From positions 925,103 through 989,102 of the forward strand of contig JAGFNQ010000187.1 in NCBI GenBank assembly GCA_024364735.1: a stretch of 64,000 bases of DNA, in the 5' to 3' direction. Made by a program: the position numbers and the translations under genes. A model generated the notes under the pieces. That model searched no databases. It saw only the letters and a program-made list of their open reading frames with translations, and was not told the origin of the DNA. The first letter of the stretch is position 1; each line of letters begins with the position of its first letter. Shown here piece by piece: positions 22,395-33,215 of the stretch. This DNA is from Boesenbergia rotunda (Eukaryota; Streptophyta; Magnoliopsida; Zingiberales; Zingiberaceae).

Positions 22395-23686
22395 TCAAGT
22401 GTCAGTGGGAGGGTCGTCATCTCGCATGAGGTCATCCATCGTGGCATCAGTAGGAGCCAAGGACCCTGGTGTAGTACTCACAGAAGGTGCACCTCCAGGA
22501 AATGTGTGGTTGCGCCACTCATCATACCATGTCTGCTGGAGTGTGCGGGTCCCTGAGACCTCGGTCTCGATCCTAGTCAGTCTGTGCTCAATAGAGCTGA
22601 ATCGTGATCAGGTCTCCTCGCGGTAAGCCTCGCGCAACTGAAAATCCTGCTGGAAGGTCTGATCCAGCTCCGCGATCTGCCACCGAAGATCTGGCTCCAG
22701 CTCGTCGTCATACTCGTCGTCAGCAGGAGGAGCATCGTGTGGTGCCTGAAAATGTGGTGCTCCGCCAGGCAGCTCACCAAGTCCGCGTCCATCCTTCCAC
22801 ACCAAGACCCCATCATGCTCACGAATGATCATACCAGACTTTGCAAAAGCCCGTCGACCCAAACGACAATCTTGCCTAACCATGGGCATGGTCCTGCCCT
22901 TGGTGACATCAACACCAACTGACATAAGCCAATCAGTGATGAGGTGACCAAAAGGCATATAAACCGTGCGACGGCTAGGCTCACGGTAGGATAGGATAGA
23001 CTGAAAAATGCTCTCCATGATGTCAAAGTCCATCCGGCAATGCATGCCGTAGAGCATGAGACAGTGGTAAGGACGGATCTCGGCCAACGGCTTTGAAGTA
23101 ATGGGCAAAATATAATTCGTAATGATCTTGAAAAGGACATAATCAGCTGGAGCAAGGCGGAGAGCTGCAAAGGTAGGAAACACTGGACCCAACTCATCAA
23201 GCCCGGCAGGGCGAGGGTGACCAAAGAAGTGCTGATAGATAGAATCAGGGGTAGTATCTGTGAACGGGGCCAACAGAGGATCAAGGAGCTCCGGATAAAG
23301 TGAATAGAGGTTAGGTGATCGTCGACCACCCAAGTACTCAGCTAGAATCTTGTATGAGAAATCGAGGTTCATCTTCCCGACACGAGTAGTGAACTCGAAT
23401 CCCCCTTGAGGACCTTGTTGGAGGTTGCTGTAGAATTCAGATACAAGGTCATAGTTTATGGTCCGTTCCAGGGAGAGAAGAAAACCCAGATTGTAGTAAG
23501 TCACAATCTCCATGACCGAGGGACAGAACTCCGTTAGGAAAGGAGCATCAATGGATCTGCAAGGTAATAATTTGAAGGTCCTTGCTTGAAAGGCCTGTTC
23601 ACAGGCCGCATTGGGGAATCGAAAGCTAGAAGAAGGCTGGGGCCTTCTGGAAGGTGCAGACGACGAGGGAGTTTTCCCCCTTGAAC
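22395..23686 (-). pseudogene. Envelope-position ORF of F (plant transposon protein-like)
   Basis: A third ORF between pol and the 3' LTR, on the element's strand. The open frame from 23686 reads a Ser/Pro/Arg-rich N-terminus, then FRFPNAACEQAF and the main domain with MEIVTYYNLGF, LVSEFYSNLQ, KILAEYLGG, PADYVLFKIITNYILPITSK and YMPFGHLITDWLMSVGVDV. I recognise this pattern as the Pfam 'putative plant transposon protein' type (from memory). An acidic tail and a TGA at 22605-22607 follow, after which 70 more codons in the same frame (SIEHRLTRIETEVSG, then a Thr/Asp-rich end) reach a stop at 22395. No signal peptide or membrane segment is visible, so it is not a typical envelope. The N-terminus is cut at 23687. 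A related ORF lies at 60884-62017. Confidence 0.75.
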
Positions 23687-24208
23687 TGTAGCGACCCGCC
23701 TTCTCTACCTTAGACGGATCGTTACTTTATCTACTTCTTGACTCTAATGCACGACTAGAAATGCGGAACTTCTTTTTTTTTCTTTTTAAATCCATCTAGG
23801 GATGATATTCTAACTCTAATAGTCATGCATGATACAATGGCACACTTCTTTTCATCTATAGGACTTTTTTTGCAATGGTACCAGTCGACTGCGATCTGAC
23901 CAGTCGACTGGGATCGGCCACAGAAAGTTCCTGGGCGCGGCACCAGTCGACTGGCCTCTTGGCAGTCGACTGGTGTATCGGACAGAAGCTACTGTTCGAT
24001 AGGTCAGTCGACTGGTTCTGAACCAGTCGACTGGCACGCCTGAAAACTGAAAATTCAGATTCGGAACTTAGTTTCAAAAGTCCACCAAAAATGTAGTTTC
24101 AAGCCATAAAAAGACACAACACCATTTCTATACTCTATACTAGTTTCCTAAACATTTTAGCCAATCAAAACAACTTCATAAACTCGAAATTAGAACTTTT
24201 GTGGAAGT
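23687..24208 (+). mobile_element. Ty3-like LTR fragment inside F
   Basis: Begins TGTAGCGACCCGCC, an LTR start of Ty3 style, at the point where the third ORF of F loses its frame. It contains CAGTCGACTG pairs spaced 19 bp apart (about 23882-24033) and a T-tract. It ends at the undetermined base 24209 with no CA terminus, so the rest of the insertion may have been lost in assembly. Confidence 0.5.
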
Positions 24209-24209
24209 N
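24209..24209. other. Undetermined base (N), possible assembly join
   Basis: The single N in the window lies exactly where the Ty3-like LTR fragment meets GATCGGTC-rich sequence of F. A collapsed or mis-joined repeat is plausible here. Confidence 0.8.
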
Positions 24210-24217
24210 CTGGATGG

Positions 24218-24512
24218 CCTGATGACGGTGATGACCGATCAGACGCACCTGATCGGTGGTGACCGATCAGGATTCGTCAGTAGGGTGGAGAGAAACCTCT
24301 GAGCTCCCTGATCGGTCTGTGGACCGATCCCCACAGGGTATCAGATCGGTCCGGAGGCCGATCCAGGCTGGCTCAGAATCCTTGGTCAAAAAGTTCGGAG
24401 AGTCACTGTTGACTCTCTGATCGGTCTGTGGACCGATCACCACAGGAAGAAGCCAGATCGGTCCAGGGACCGATCAGCCCTATGCCTGATCGGTCCGGTG
24501 ACCGATCAGGTT
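24218..24512 (-). promoter_or_regulatory. Internal GATCGGTC palindrome cluster upstream of third ORF
   Basis: At least five TGATCGGTC/GACCGATCA pairs with 12 bp between CpGs where intact, outside the LTRs. In the element's direction they lie between pol and the third ORF. A comparable internal cluster of a different word precedes the third ORF of A2. An internal promoter or enhancer is my inference. Confidence 0.55.
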
Positions 24513-25041
24513 TCCTGATACGAACTGAAATGTTCAGTTTCAGAACTTCTGAATTTTCCAAACGAGTTTTGATGGACTTTGTCGAACTTGTACATGATTT
24601 TATGACTAAAATTTGATCCCTGAACAAGAATCAAAATTCCTTATAGGTTCAACAAACACTTTGATCCATCTAAATGGAGTCAAACTCAATCAACAATCAA
24701 TCAAGCAAATTCAACCAAGTTTTGATTCCAAATTCAAGTTTCCAATCAAGTTGCCTTGATTGGAATGTCCAAGTATGATCATGGAGTCATATACACATAT
24801 GTTATGCAATAGTTTTCCCCATACTTGGTCACCACCGTGATTATTATCTCGTTAACTTAATTCCTCAAGGGATGCAGTGACATTTTGAGAAATTGAGTCA
24901 AACCTAACATCTCACCCCATATCTAGCAAACAAAAATGTTTTGTTAAACCTTATAGTTTGTGTGAGATGTTCCCAAAGTTATCCAATTGTTCCCCAACAA
25001 TTTCGAAATAATCATGAAGAGTTTTGACCGCAATTTGAACA
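24513..25041 (-). other. Non-coding link between pol and palindromes in F
   Basis: No gene. It contains the conserved stem-loop at 24908-24969 and AT-rich sequence. Confidence 0.6.
24908..24969 (-). other. Conserved CATCTCAC stem-loop (element F)
   Basis: CATCTCAC at 24908-24915 and GTGAGATG at 24962-24969, loop 46 nt, about 75-135 nt downstream of the pol stop. Same arms as in E and D. Confidence 0.65.
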
Positions 25042-28000
25042 TCATGAAGCGCGACACATTCCCAACTCCCGTCTTAGGAAACTAAATTCATTCTCGGGAA
25101 GTGGTTTAGTGAAAATGTCAGCTAGGTTTGACTTTGGACTCTACATACGAGAGTATGATGTTCCCCCTAGCTACATGATCCTAATGAAGTGGTGTCTTAC
25201 TTCAATATGTTTGGTCCTAGAATGATGGACCGGATTCTTGGTTAAGTTGATTGTGCTAATGTTATCACATAACACTTGCACACCCTTGTAACTCAATCCA
25301 TAATCCTCTAAGGTGTGGATCATCCACAACAATTGCGATATACTCTCTCCCATGGCGATATATTCTGCCTCGGTAGTGGAAAGAGCAACACAATGTTGCT
25401 TCCGACTCGACCAACTTACTAAAGACGATCCTAAGAATTGGCAGCCCCCACTAGTGCTCTTCCGGTCCAACTTACATCCAGCGTAGTCGTAATCTGTATA
25501 GCCCATCAAATCAAAAGATTCGGTACGGGGATACCAAAGACCTACACCAATTGTACCTTTGAGATATCTCAAAATTCGCTTAACAGCAATTAGGTGAGAT
25601 TTCTTGGCACAGACTTGATATCTAGCGCACATACCTACAGCAAATAGTATATCTGGTCGACTAGCTGTGAGGTATAGCAAACTACCTATCATGCTTCGAT
25701 ATTGAGTTAGATCAACGGGTTTACCACTCTCATCATTGTCTAATCTTGTGTTTGTAGCCATGGGAGTGGTTACCTCTTTCGAATCACTCATATTGAATTT
25801 TCGAAGCATTTCATGTGTATACTTTGATTGGTGCACATGGATACCATCGCGAGTTTGCTTGATTTCAAGTCCAAGGAAGAAAGTCAACTCTCCTACTAGA
25901 CTCATTTCGAACTCACTCTCCATGTGTCCAATGAACTCATTTAAATAACCCTTATTGTTTGAGCCACAGATTATGTCATCGACATATACTTGGGCTACAA
26001 ATATATTATCACCATCTCTTCGTAGAAACAGTGTAGGGTCTATTTGGCCTCTAACGAAGCCCTTCTCAATTAAGAATGTCGACAACCGCTCATACTAAGC
26101 TCGGGGTGCTTGTTTAAGGCCATAAAGTGCCTTTTTGAGCTTGAACACGTGGTTTGGAAACTCGGTACTCTCAAACCCCGGAGGTTGTTCGACATAGACC
26201 TCTTTTTTAATCAAACCATTTAGAAAGGCTGATTTGACATCCATTTGAAATAATTTGAAGCCACAATATGCTGCAAATGCTAACATCAATCGGATGGACT
26301 CTAATCGTGCGACGGGAGCATAAGTCTCATCATAATCAAGGCCTTCAACTTGACTGTAGCCCTTAGCTACCAAGCGTGTCTTGTTTCTAATGATTTCTCC
26401 CTTATGGTTCAATTTGTTCTTGAAGACCCATTTGGTTCCAATAATGGTGGTCTTCTTGGGTCTAGGGACTAAGTCCCAAACTTGACTTCTCTCGAATTGA
26501 CCTAGTTCATCTTGCATTGCAATGATCCAATCGGGATCATTTAACGCTTCATCAATTTTTCTAGGTTCAATTTCGGAAATCAAAGCAACTTCATTAGCCT
26601 CATTCCGGAAGAATGATCTAGTTCTAACCCCTTGATGGATGTCTCCAACAATTTGATCTTGGGGATGGCTAGAGGCTAATCTAGTTTGCCTTGGTGTTGG
26701 TGGTGCTTCTTGAACAGGTTCACTAGACACAGGTTCAGCCTCAGGATCCGGCTGATCAATGGGTTGTCTAGGCTCACCGTCATCAGACTCATCACCATCA
26801 ACAACACTTGGAGTTTCATTCAAACTTAGTCTCCTAAGTTCGAGTTGAACTCCTTCTACATTTTCTGACTGGTCAATTGATTTTGGAACTTCTTCAAAGA
26901 CCACATCAGCAGACTCTTCAACTAATCTAGTTTTCTTATTGTAGACTCGGTAGGCTTTGCTAACTAGGGAGTACCCGACTAGTATCCCTTCATCAGCCTT
27001 TGCCGTGAACTTTCTAAGGTGATCCTTGGTGTTTAGGATGAACACCTTACAACCAAACACCCTAAGATGTTTAACCGTAGGTGGTTTCCCAAACCAAAGT
27101 TCATGGGGAGTCTTTCCTAAAAACCTATGGATGAGAACTCGATTCTGCACATAGCAAGCTGTATTTACAGCTTTGACCCATAAGTAACTCGGGAGTGAGT
27201 ACTCATTGAGCATGCTTCGTGCAGCCTCTTGAAGTACACGGTTCTTCCTCTCTACAACACCATTTTGTTGTGGTGTTCTAGGAGTAGAGAACTCATGTCT
27301 ATACCCCTTATCTTGACAAAATTCTAGAAATCTTTGGGTTTGAAATTCACCTCCATGATCACTTCTAATTGTTTTAATTGTTGATGATTTTTCATTTTCA
27401 ATTCTTCTACAAAAAGAAATAAAAATATCTAAGGTTTGGTCCTTATGTTTTTAAAAAAAGTCCATGTATATCTAGTGAAATCATCAATGATAACAAAGCA
27501 ATATCTACTTCCATTCAATGATATGATAGTGTTACAATCAAATAGATCCATGTGAAGTAAATCTAATGCATTGGAAGTACTTACAGTGCTTTTACCTTTA
27601 TGTGCAAATTTTGTTTGCTTACCCATTTGGCACGCATCATATAATTTATCTTTTCCATACTTGATGCTCGGTAAGCCTCGAACTAGTCCCTTGTTGGCCA
27701 GCTTCCGGATGTTCTTCATGTTCACATGTGCTAGCCTCCGGTGCCAAAGTGTGGACTCTTCTTCTTTTGACATGAGACACTTAGCAAACGCATTAGTAGC
27801 ACTTTTAAATGAAACTTGATAGATATTGTCTACTCTTGCTCCTACTAGTACCGTGTCCAAGGTGTCATTTTGTCTAACTAGACATTGACTTGGTTGGAAG
27901 TCAATTGTGTAACCCGTGTCACACAATTGACTGACACTTAGGAGATTAAACTTCATCCCCTTGACTAGAAGGACATTCGAGATTCTAAGACATTCGGATA

Positions 28001-28166
28001 TTTGAATGTCTCCTATTCCTATGACCTTAAGACTACCATTGTTACCAAATGATACATTACCTCTACTCTTCTTGTGAAATGTGGTAAACAATGATCTATC
28101 CCCGGTCATGTGTTTGGAGCATCCACTATCAACAAACCAAGTTGATAGATGCTCCCCCTCAATCAT
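25042..28166 (-). pseudogene. Copia pol of F (PR, INT, RT, RNase H)
   Basis: Gives the enzymes of replication. Order on the minus strand: protease (WFVDSGCSKHMTG) from 28166; pre-integrase zinc region (LWHRRLAHVNMKNIRKLA); integrase core (HMDLFDCN, VIIDDFTRYTW). A frameshift in an A-run at about 27445 breaks it; the frame resumes with RSDHGGEF and TPQQNGVVERKNR. RT follows with GTKWVFKNKLN, QMDVKSAFLNG, YGLKQAPRA, a TAG in place of Trp at 26092-26094, and YVDDI. RNase H has GYTDYDYAGCKLDRKSTSG and TTEAEYIAMGE. The last about 40 codons are frameshifted but still recognisable (NLADIFTKPLPEN) to 25042. All catalytic motifs are visible; it is inactive as it stands. Confidence 0.95.
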
Positions 28167-28169
28167 AAC

Positions 28170-29870
28170 CTACACAATTCGAAAAATAGAAGTCTTAGGT
28201 ACCCAAACCTTGGGACCTAAAGCATCAACTAAACATGACTTAGGCACCCATGCCTTGACAACTTTCTTTTGAGTTTTGGGTGTCCTAGATTGTCTCATGT
28301 CAGTCCTAGACATGAGAGACACAAATGAGGGTTCTTTAGGGCGGTAACCAATACCAGCCCTATTGTAAACCGCTCTTTGGGCATTTAGAATCATATCTAG
28401 GGTCTTGGAGCTATTTGAGAATTTCCCAAGAATATTCTTGAGCTTCTCAACTTCACTCTTCAATGATTGGTTTTCCTCTACTAACACGTTATCATGCATA
28501 TCACTGATTTCCTCAACCTTAGAGGATTTCAAGCTTACAATCTCATGTTTCAAAGATTTGATTTCATCTTCTAGTAATTCAACATGCAAGTCATCAATGT
28601 TATCATCCCTGGAGGCTTTCAATTGATCGACTTCTAATTGCAATACTTTAACTTTATTTTTGGATTTCTTAAGCATACTAGTTAAACATGCAATTGCTCT
28701 ATAGCATTTTTCAAGCTCGGGAGAAGTTACCTCTTCATCATCCGAAGATGATGAAGCCGTGTTTGTGGAGCTTGAAGATTCATCACTGCTCTCCTCTCCA
28801 AGAGCCATGAGAGCCACCTGCCTTGTGCTCTTCTCCTCCTTTTCATCATCGGATGAACTAGAGGATGACTCATCCCAAGAAGCCTTCAAAGCTTTCTTCT
28901 TCTTCTTGGATCTTTCTTCTTTTCTTTTGGATTTCTCCTCCTTCTTCTTAAGCTTCGGACACTCATTCTTAAAATGCCCTTTCCTACCACATTCGAAACA
29001 AGATGCATTATTTTTATCAAGTTTGGATTCACTAGTGTTACCTCTACTTTTGAAACGTCGATCTCTTCGCATCATCCTCCTCACAAAGTTGGTCATTTCA
29101 GATGAAGAGGAGCCACTGCCATCTTCCTCAGAATTTGACTCGGATTCGGAAGAGGATGAAGATGATGAGACCTCCTTCTCCTTCTTCTTCTTATTGGTCT
29201 GGTCCCCTGCAACTAAGGCAATCCCCTTCTCCTTGGGGCCTTTGTTAGCCATCTCATGCAATTCCATCTCACAAAATAAATCATCTAATTTCACAATAGA
29301 TAAATCCTTGGATACTTTGTAGGCATCCACCATGGATGACCACAAAGCATTCCTCGGAAATGCTTTCAAGACATACCTCACAAGGTCGCGATTCTCGACC
29401 TTTTCATCAATTGAATGAAGTCCATTAAGGACTTCCTTGAACCGGCTATGGAGCTCACTTACCGACTCATTCTCCTTCATGGAGAAATTTTGGAGTTGAT
29501 TGAGGAACAAGTCCCTCTTGGCAATCCTCGAGTCTCAGGTGCCTTCATGGAGCTCAATGAGTTTATTCCACAAGTCCTTGGCACTTGTGAAAGGACCAAC
29601 CTTGATGAGTTGGTCTTTGTTCATGCCACATTGTAGAGTGACAACCGCCTTCGCGTCGGCTTCACTCTTCCTTGTTTGTTCGGCAGTCCACCTTCATGAA
29701 TCAAGTTCTTTGCCTTCATCATCCTTAGGAGGAATGAATCCCTCCTTCACTGCGAACCAAGTGTGGATATTCATCTTCAAGTAGTATTCCATCTTTGATC
29801 TCCAATATTGAAAGTCGGCGCCATCAAAGAATGGAGGTCGGGTGGTGGAGAATCCTTCTCTCAAAGCCAT
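28170..29870 (-). pseudogene. Sirevirus-type gag of F
   Basis: Start taken at the ATG ending at 29870, which gives MALREGFSTTRPPFFDGADF, a usual gag opening for this group, 45 nt inside the primer site. Two TGA stops lie in the N-terminal third; the remaining 446 codons (from 29510) are open. Features: a gag-polypeptide helical domain (LQNFSMKENESVSELHSRFK), a CCHC knuckle (CFECGRKGHFKNEC), Lys/Glu- and Ser/Asp-rich stretches, a long coiled coil and a GIGYRPKEP motif. It ends in TAG at 28170-28172, in frame with pol whose first ATG is two codons further. Confidence 0.9.
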
Positions 29871-29914
29871 CTTGTTGAGAACTCTCGGTTGTTAAGCCGT
29901 AAACAGAGCACCTT

Positions 29915-29926
29915 GCTCTGATACCA
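29915..29926 (-). other. Primer-binding site of F (Met-tRNA)
   Basis: Minus-strand TGGTATCAGAGC, perfect, two bases inside the 5' LTR at 29929. Confidence 0.92.
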
Positions 29927-29928
29927 CT

Positions 29929-32207
29929 TGTTGGGAACGAGATGGCTAGAGAGGGGGGGTGAATATAGCCAATCACTTCTTCTTTGAAGAGTTATCAAGT
30001 TTCTGCACTTGAAGTTGTTAAAAGCACAGCGGAAGTATAGGAAAACAAAACTTGCAGAAACTAAAACCAAAACCTAACTAGAAAGATTAGCAAGATCGCT
30101 AACAAGGAAATTTTACAAGGTTCGGGGATAACTTGCCCCTACTCCTTGGCATGCCCTTAAGGTGGGCGATCCCTTGATCGTCGGCAGATCAAGCCCCGGT
30201 GATCACCGGATATGAAGCAACCTCCTTCTCGGTGGAGAAACCTCCCCACAGTGTGTTTCAAACAATGATATAGAATGAGCACAAAGAAACAACAAGAAGG
30301 ATCTTACTCAAACACTTAGCAAGGACAAAAACACAGCAAGCTTCCCTGAGCTCCACCCAGTGGCGATCTCACGCAAGAACCCTTCTCCGTGTCTTCCCAC
30401 TGTCGGACTCTAAGCCTCTTATCTTCTCCTTCAAGTGCTCAAGTATGATGATTGCTTCTCAATAGCTTGCTCAGAATGATTGAAGAACTCAAGAACAGCA
30501 AACTTGATGTCGAGAACTCAAAAACACAGGAACTCAAGAGCACAAGACTTGATTTGATCAATACTGAACACTACAACTCTCGTTCCTTTTGTTTCTCCGC
30601 TAAGCAACAGATGATCTCATCTCCAGAAGCCTCCAGCTGCCTCACTGCCAACGCGCCAGCTACACTGAACCCTAACTGAACTTCCTGAGCTCCCTCAGCA
30701 AAGCTTCAGTCAGCAGCTTCAGTCCTGCATCCAGCCGTTGCAACCTGTGTGGAGAAAGGGACAAACCTGCTCCAAGGAAAGCTCTCTTTAACTTCTCCTT
30801 GAGTGTTTGAATCCTCCCCTGTCACTTGAAACTTACTCAGAGTATTAGAGCAGCAAATCAAGCAGCATATCAAATATCAGAGGAAAGTGGCAGCGAATCG
30901 GTTGTGTTCAGACACGATCAGAGCATCTGACAATGCAATTTGAATTAAAGTGATCGGTCACCGGACCGATCAGAGAGCATCCTGATCGGTCACCCGACCG
31001 ATCAGGCTGGTTCCAGACTGATCAGGATCCATCCTGATCGATCCCCAACGCTCAATCAGAAATCGCGATTTCCTTGAGATTCTCCTGGACCGATCACCAG
31101 ACCGATCCCAGGTCGTGGATCGTTCATCGGACCGATCCACCCTTATATTGAGCGATTGCTGAGTTTCGCAGGCTAAGCCTTCTGATTGGTCACCTGACCG
31201 ATCAAGCAGCCTCCTGATCGGTCACCAGACCGATCAAAACCTGACCAGACCGATCAGGCTCTGTCCTGATCGATCATAGAGAGGAACCTGCGACGCTTGA
31301 TCGTTCTCCGGAACGATCTGCACAGTAAACCCGATCGGTCACCAGACCGATCAGGAGCAGTTCAGCAAGAGAACTCAACCTCACTGCTCGCTCCCTGATC
31401 GGTCACCAGACCGATCAGGAGCCAGTCAATGGGTGAAACGCATACTCCCTGATCGGTCACCAGATCGATCAGGAGCAACACAGTAGGTTCCCAACCTCAC
31501 TGTGTGCTCCCTGATCGGTCGCCCGACCGATCAGTCATCGCTGGATCGGTCACCAGACCGATCCACGAAGGAGCAGCGTGCCAAAATCCCTAATCGATCA
31601 CCAGACCGATCCAGGGATTCAAACTCAGCCCTCCAAGCTAAGTTTCCATCCACCTTAGCCCTCCAAGCTAAGGATTTTCCATCTAACTCTCCAAGTTGGG
31701 AATTTGCACCTAACCCTCCAAGTTAGGACTTTTCACCTAGCCCTCCAAGCTAGGACTTTTCACCTAGCCCTCCAAGCTAGGACTTTTCACCCAACCCTTC
31801 CGAGTTAGAACATCATCCAACCTAGCCCTCCAAGCTAGGCACCTGACCCTCCAAGCCAGGACTTTTTCACCTAATTCTCCAGGATGGGAATTTGCACCTA
31901 ACCCTCTAGGTTAGGACTTTTCACCTAGCCCTCCAAGCTAGGACTTTTCACCCAACCCTTCCGAATTAGGACTTTTCCAACACCTAGCCCTCCAAGCTAG
32001 GACTTTTCCAAACACCTAGCCTCCCAGACTAGGATTTTCAACACCTAACCCTCCAGGTTAGGATTTTCCATCACCTAGCCCTCCAGACTAGGATTTTCAA
32101 TACCATGCCTGATCCCGATCAGGACTTAATCATAATCAACAATGATCAGCCTAAACTAAAATCGATGTCAACACCAAAACAACAATCAGGGCCAGACTGC
32201 ATCAACA
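29929..32207 (-). repeat. LTR-F, 5' LTR
   Basis: 2279 bp, TGTTGGGAACGAG to GCATCAACA. It carries the same modules as the left copy: palindrome cluster (about 30950-31615) and hairpin array (31629-32103). Differences from the left LTR that I saw are a few substitutions and 1-3 bp indels. Confidence 0.95.
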
Positions 32208-32371
32208 CTAGCGAGAACAGAAGCTTTCCTAATCGATTGAACAATTGATTAGGGATGCTTGAATCGATTGACCAATCGATTCAGGCTAAGTTGCTGGAGC
32301 ACGGGAAAGGTTGTGCTGGAGATGACGAGAAATAAAGCTGTGCGAGTGAGAAATGAGGAATATTTAGTAAT

Positions 32372-32456
32372 TTTTATTTTTTAGAGGAATTCTCTTCACA
32401 AATCAGACCTCATTAGGTTTGATTTGTTTTGAAGGATTCGAAGAGAATTGAACTCC
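32372..32456. repeat. Imperfect inverted repeat, MITE-like
   Basis: AGAGGAATTCTCTTC and, further in, AAATCAGACCT pair with AGGTTTGATTT and GAAGAGAATTGAACTC around a short centre. The arms are imperfect. It may be part of a small inverted-repeat transposon together with the next hairpin. Confidence 0.5.
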
Positions 32457-32492
32457 AATTCCTTATTAATTCCTGGCTAAAAAGGTGTTCCA

Positions 32493-32540
32493 AAGGGTGG
32501 AATTGAATTCCAAATCTTGAAGGAATTCAATTCCACCCTT
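32493..32540. repeat. Perfect 19-bp inverted repeat
   Basis: AAGGGTGGAATTGAATTCC at 32493-32511 and its exact reverse complement at 32522-32540, with a 10-bp loop. Typical of a terminal or sub-terminal hairpin of a MITE. No transposase nearby. Confidence 0.75.
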
Positions 32541-33071
32541 TTTCAAACAGGGTGGAAATGATTTGATTTCAGGATATTTCAGGCCCAAAGAGATGTAAGG
32601 ATCTATAGGCAAAAAAATTCAAAAATCGCAGCGGAAATAAGAGATCCCACGAGTGATCCATGCGAAAGAAAACTCATACAAAGTTAATTTACAAATTCCT
32701 ATTTCAATTCGAATTAGAAATTATGATCTCTCAAAGTTTAAATCAATAATAACGTTGTTGTTAGTTTTCATGTTGTAAAAATTTATCATACTTGAATCCA
32801 GTTAAAAAATATTGTTACTCTCAATGTATTACATCGCAATGATATCTGATGATATGGGTGTAATAATGAGACTGAGCCAAGCACATAGGAATTTATTTGG
32901 AGTGAATTAGACATCTCTAGGTCTATCAGCCACATTTGAAATGAAACTGACTGATTATTGCTGGTCTACAGAAGACTGATCTTCAATGATCACCAACAAT
33001 ATATTTCTAATCTTAAGAAACCAGCAACATATTGTAGCAATTGTGAAATCATAGTTGCTACAAGTTATAAC

Positions 33072-33215
33072 TGTGGGATCGTTTAGAATCGATAGAGGGG
33101 GGGGGGGTGAATATCGATAAAATTTCGAATAAGTAAGAATATTGCGCAACGGAAAAATTAAAGCAATGCTAACTTGTTTTCTTTTTTACTTGGTTCGGAG
33201 TCTGTAACGGCTCCT
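33072..33215 (-). mobile_element. Copia LTR fragment, split by element G
   Basis: Begins TGTGGGATCG and contains the GATAGAGGGGG-GTGAATATCG segment and ACTTGGTTCGGAGTC shared with LTR-B. It ends GGCTCCT, where Athila element G is inserted; the next bases of the host, ACTCCAAGG, reappear at 44969-44977. The intact equivalent in B1 reads GGCTCCTACTCCAAGG. Confidence 0.8.

Larger units (their letters stand above)
19498..32207 (-). mobile_element. Sirevirus-like Copia element F, full length, minus
   Basis: 12.7 kb. Right LTR 29929-32207, primer site, gag (28170-29870), pol (25042-28166), palindrome cluster (24218-24512), envelope-position ORF (22395-23686), polypurine tract and left LTR 19498-21774. 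The LTRs are 2279 and 2277 bp and look nearly identical by eye, so it is young. The flanks are CCTAT (left) and CTAGC (right), not a target duplication. Gag has two stops, pol a frameshift and a stop, and a Ty3 LTR piece plus an undetermined base interrupt the third ORF. Confidence 0.9.
32208..33071. other. Unassigned spacer with hairpins
   Basis: No gene. It begins with AATCGATT words (32231, 32262, 32274; the last two 12 bp apart), as in LTR-E, so the first about 140 bp may be a relic of an E-type LTR. Two inverted-repeat segments follow (32372-32456 and 32493-32540). The rest to 33071 is AT-rich with no recognisable content. Confidence 0.5.

Noticed and set aside
22395..23686. Retroviral envelope glycoprotein
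   Set aside because: It sits in the envelope position but lacks a signal peptide, transmembrane segment or cysteine pattern.
28759..29322. 187-aa Ser/Phe/Leu-rich frame on the plus strand
   Set aside because: Antisense shadow of the Lys/Glu/Ser-rich gag of F.
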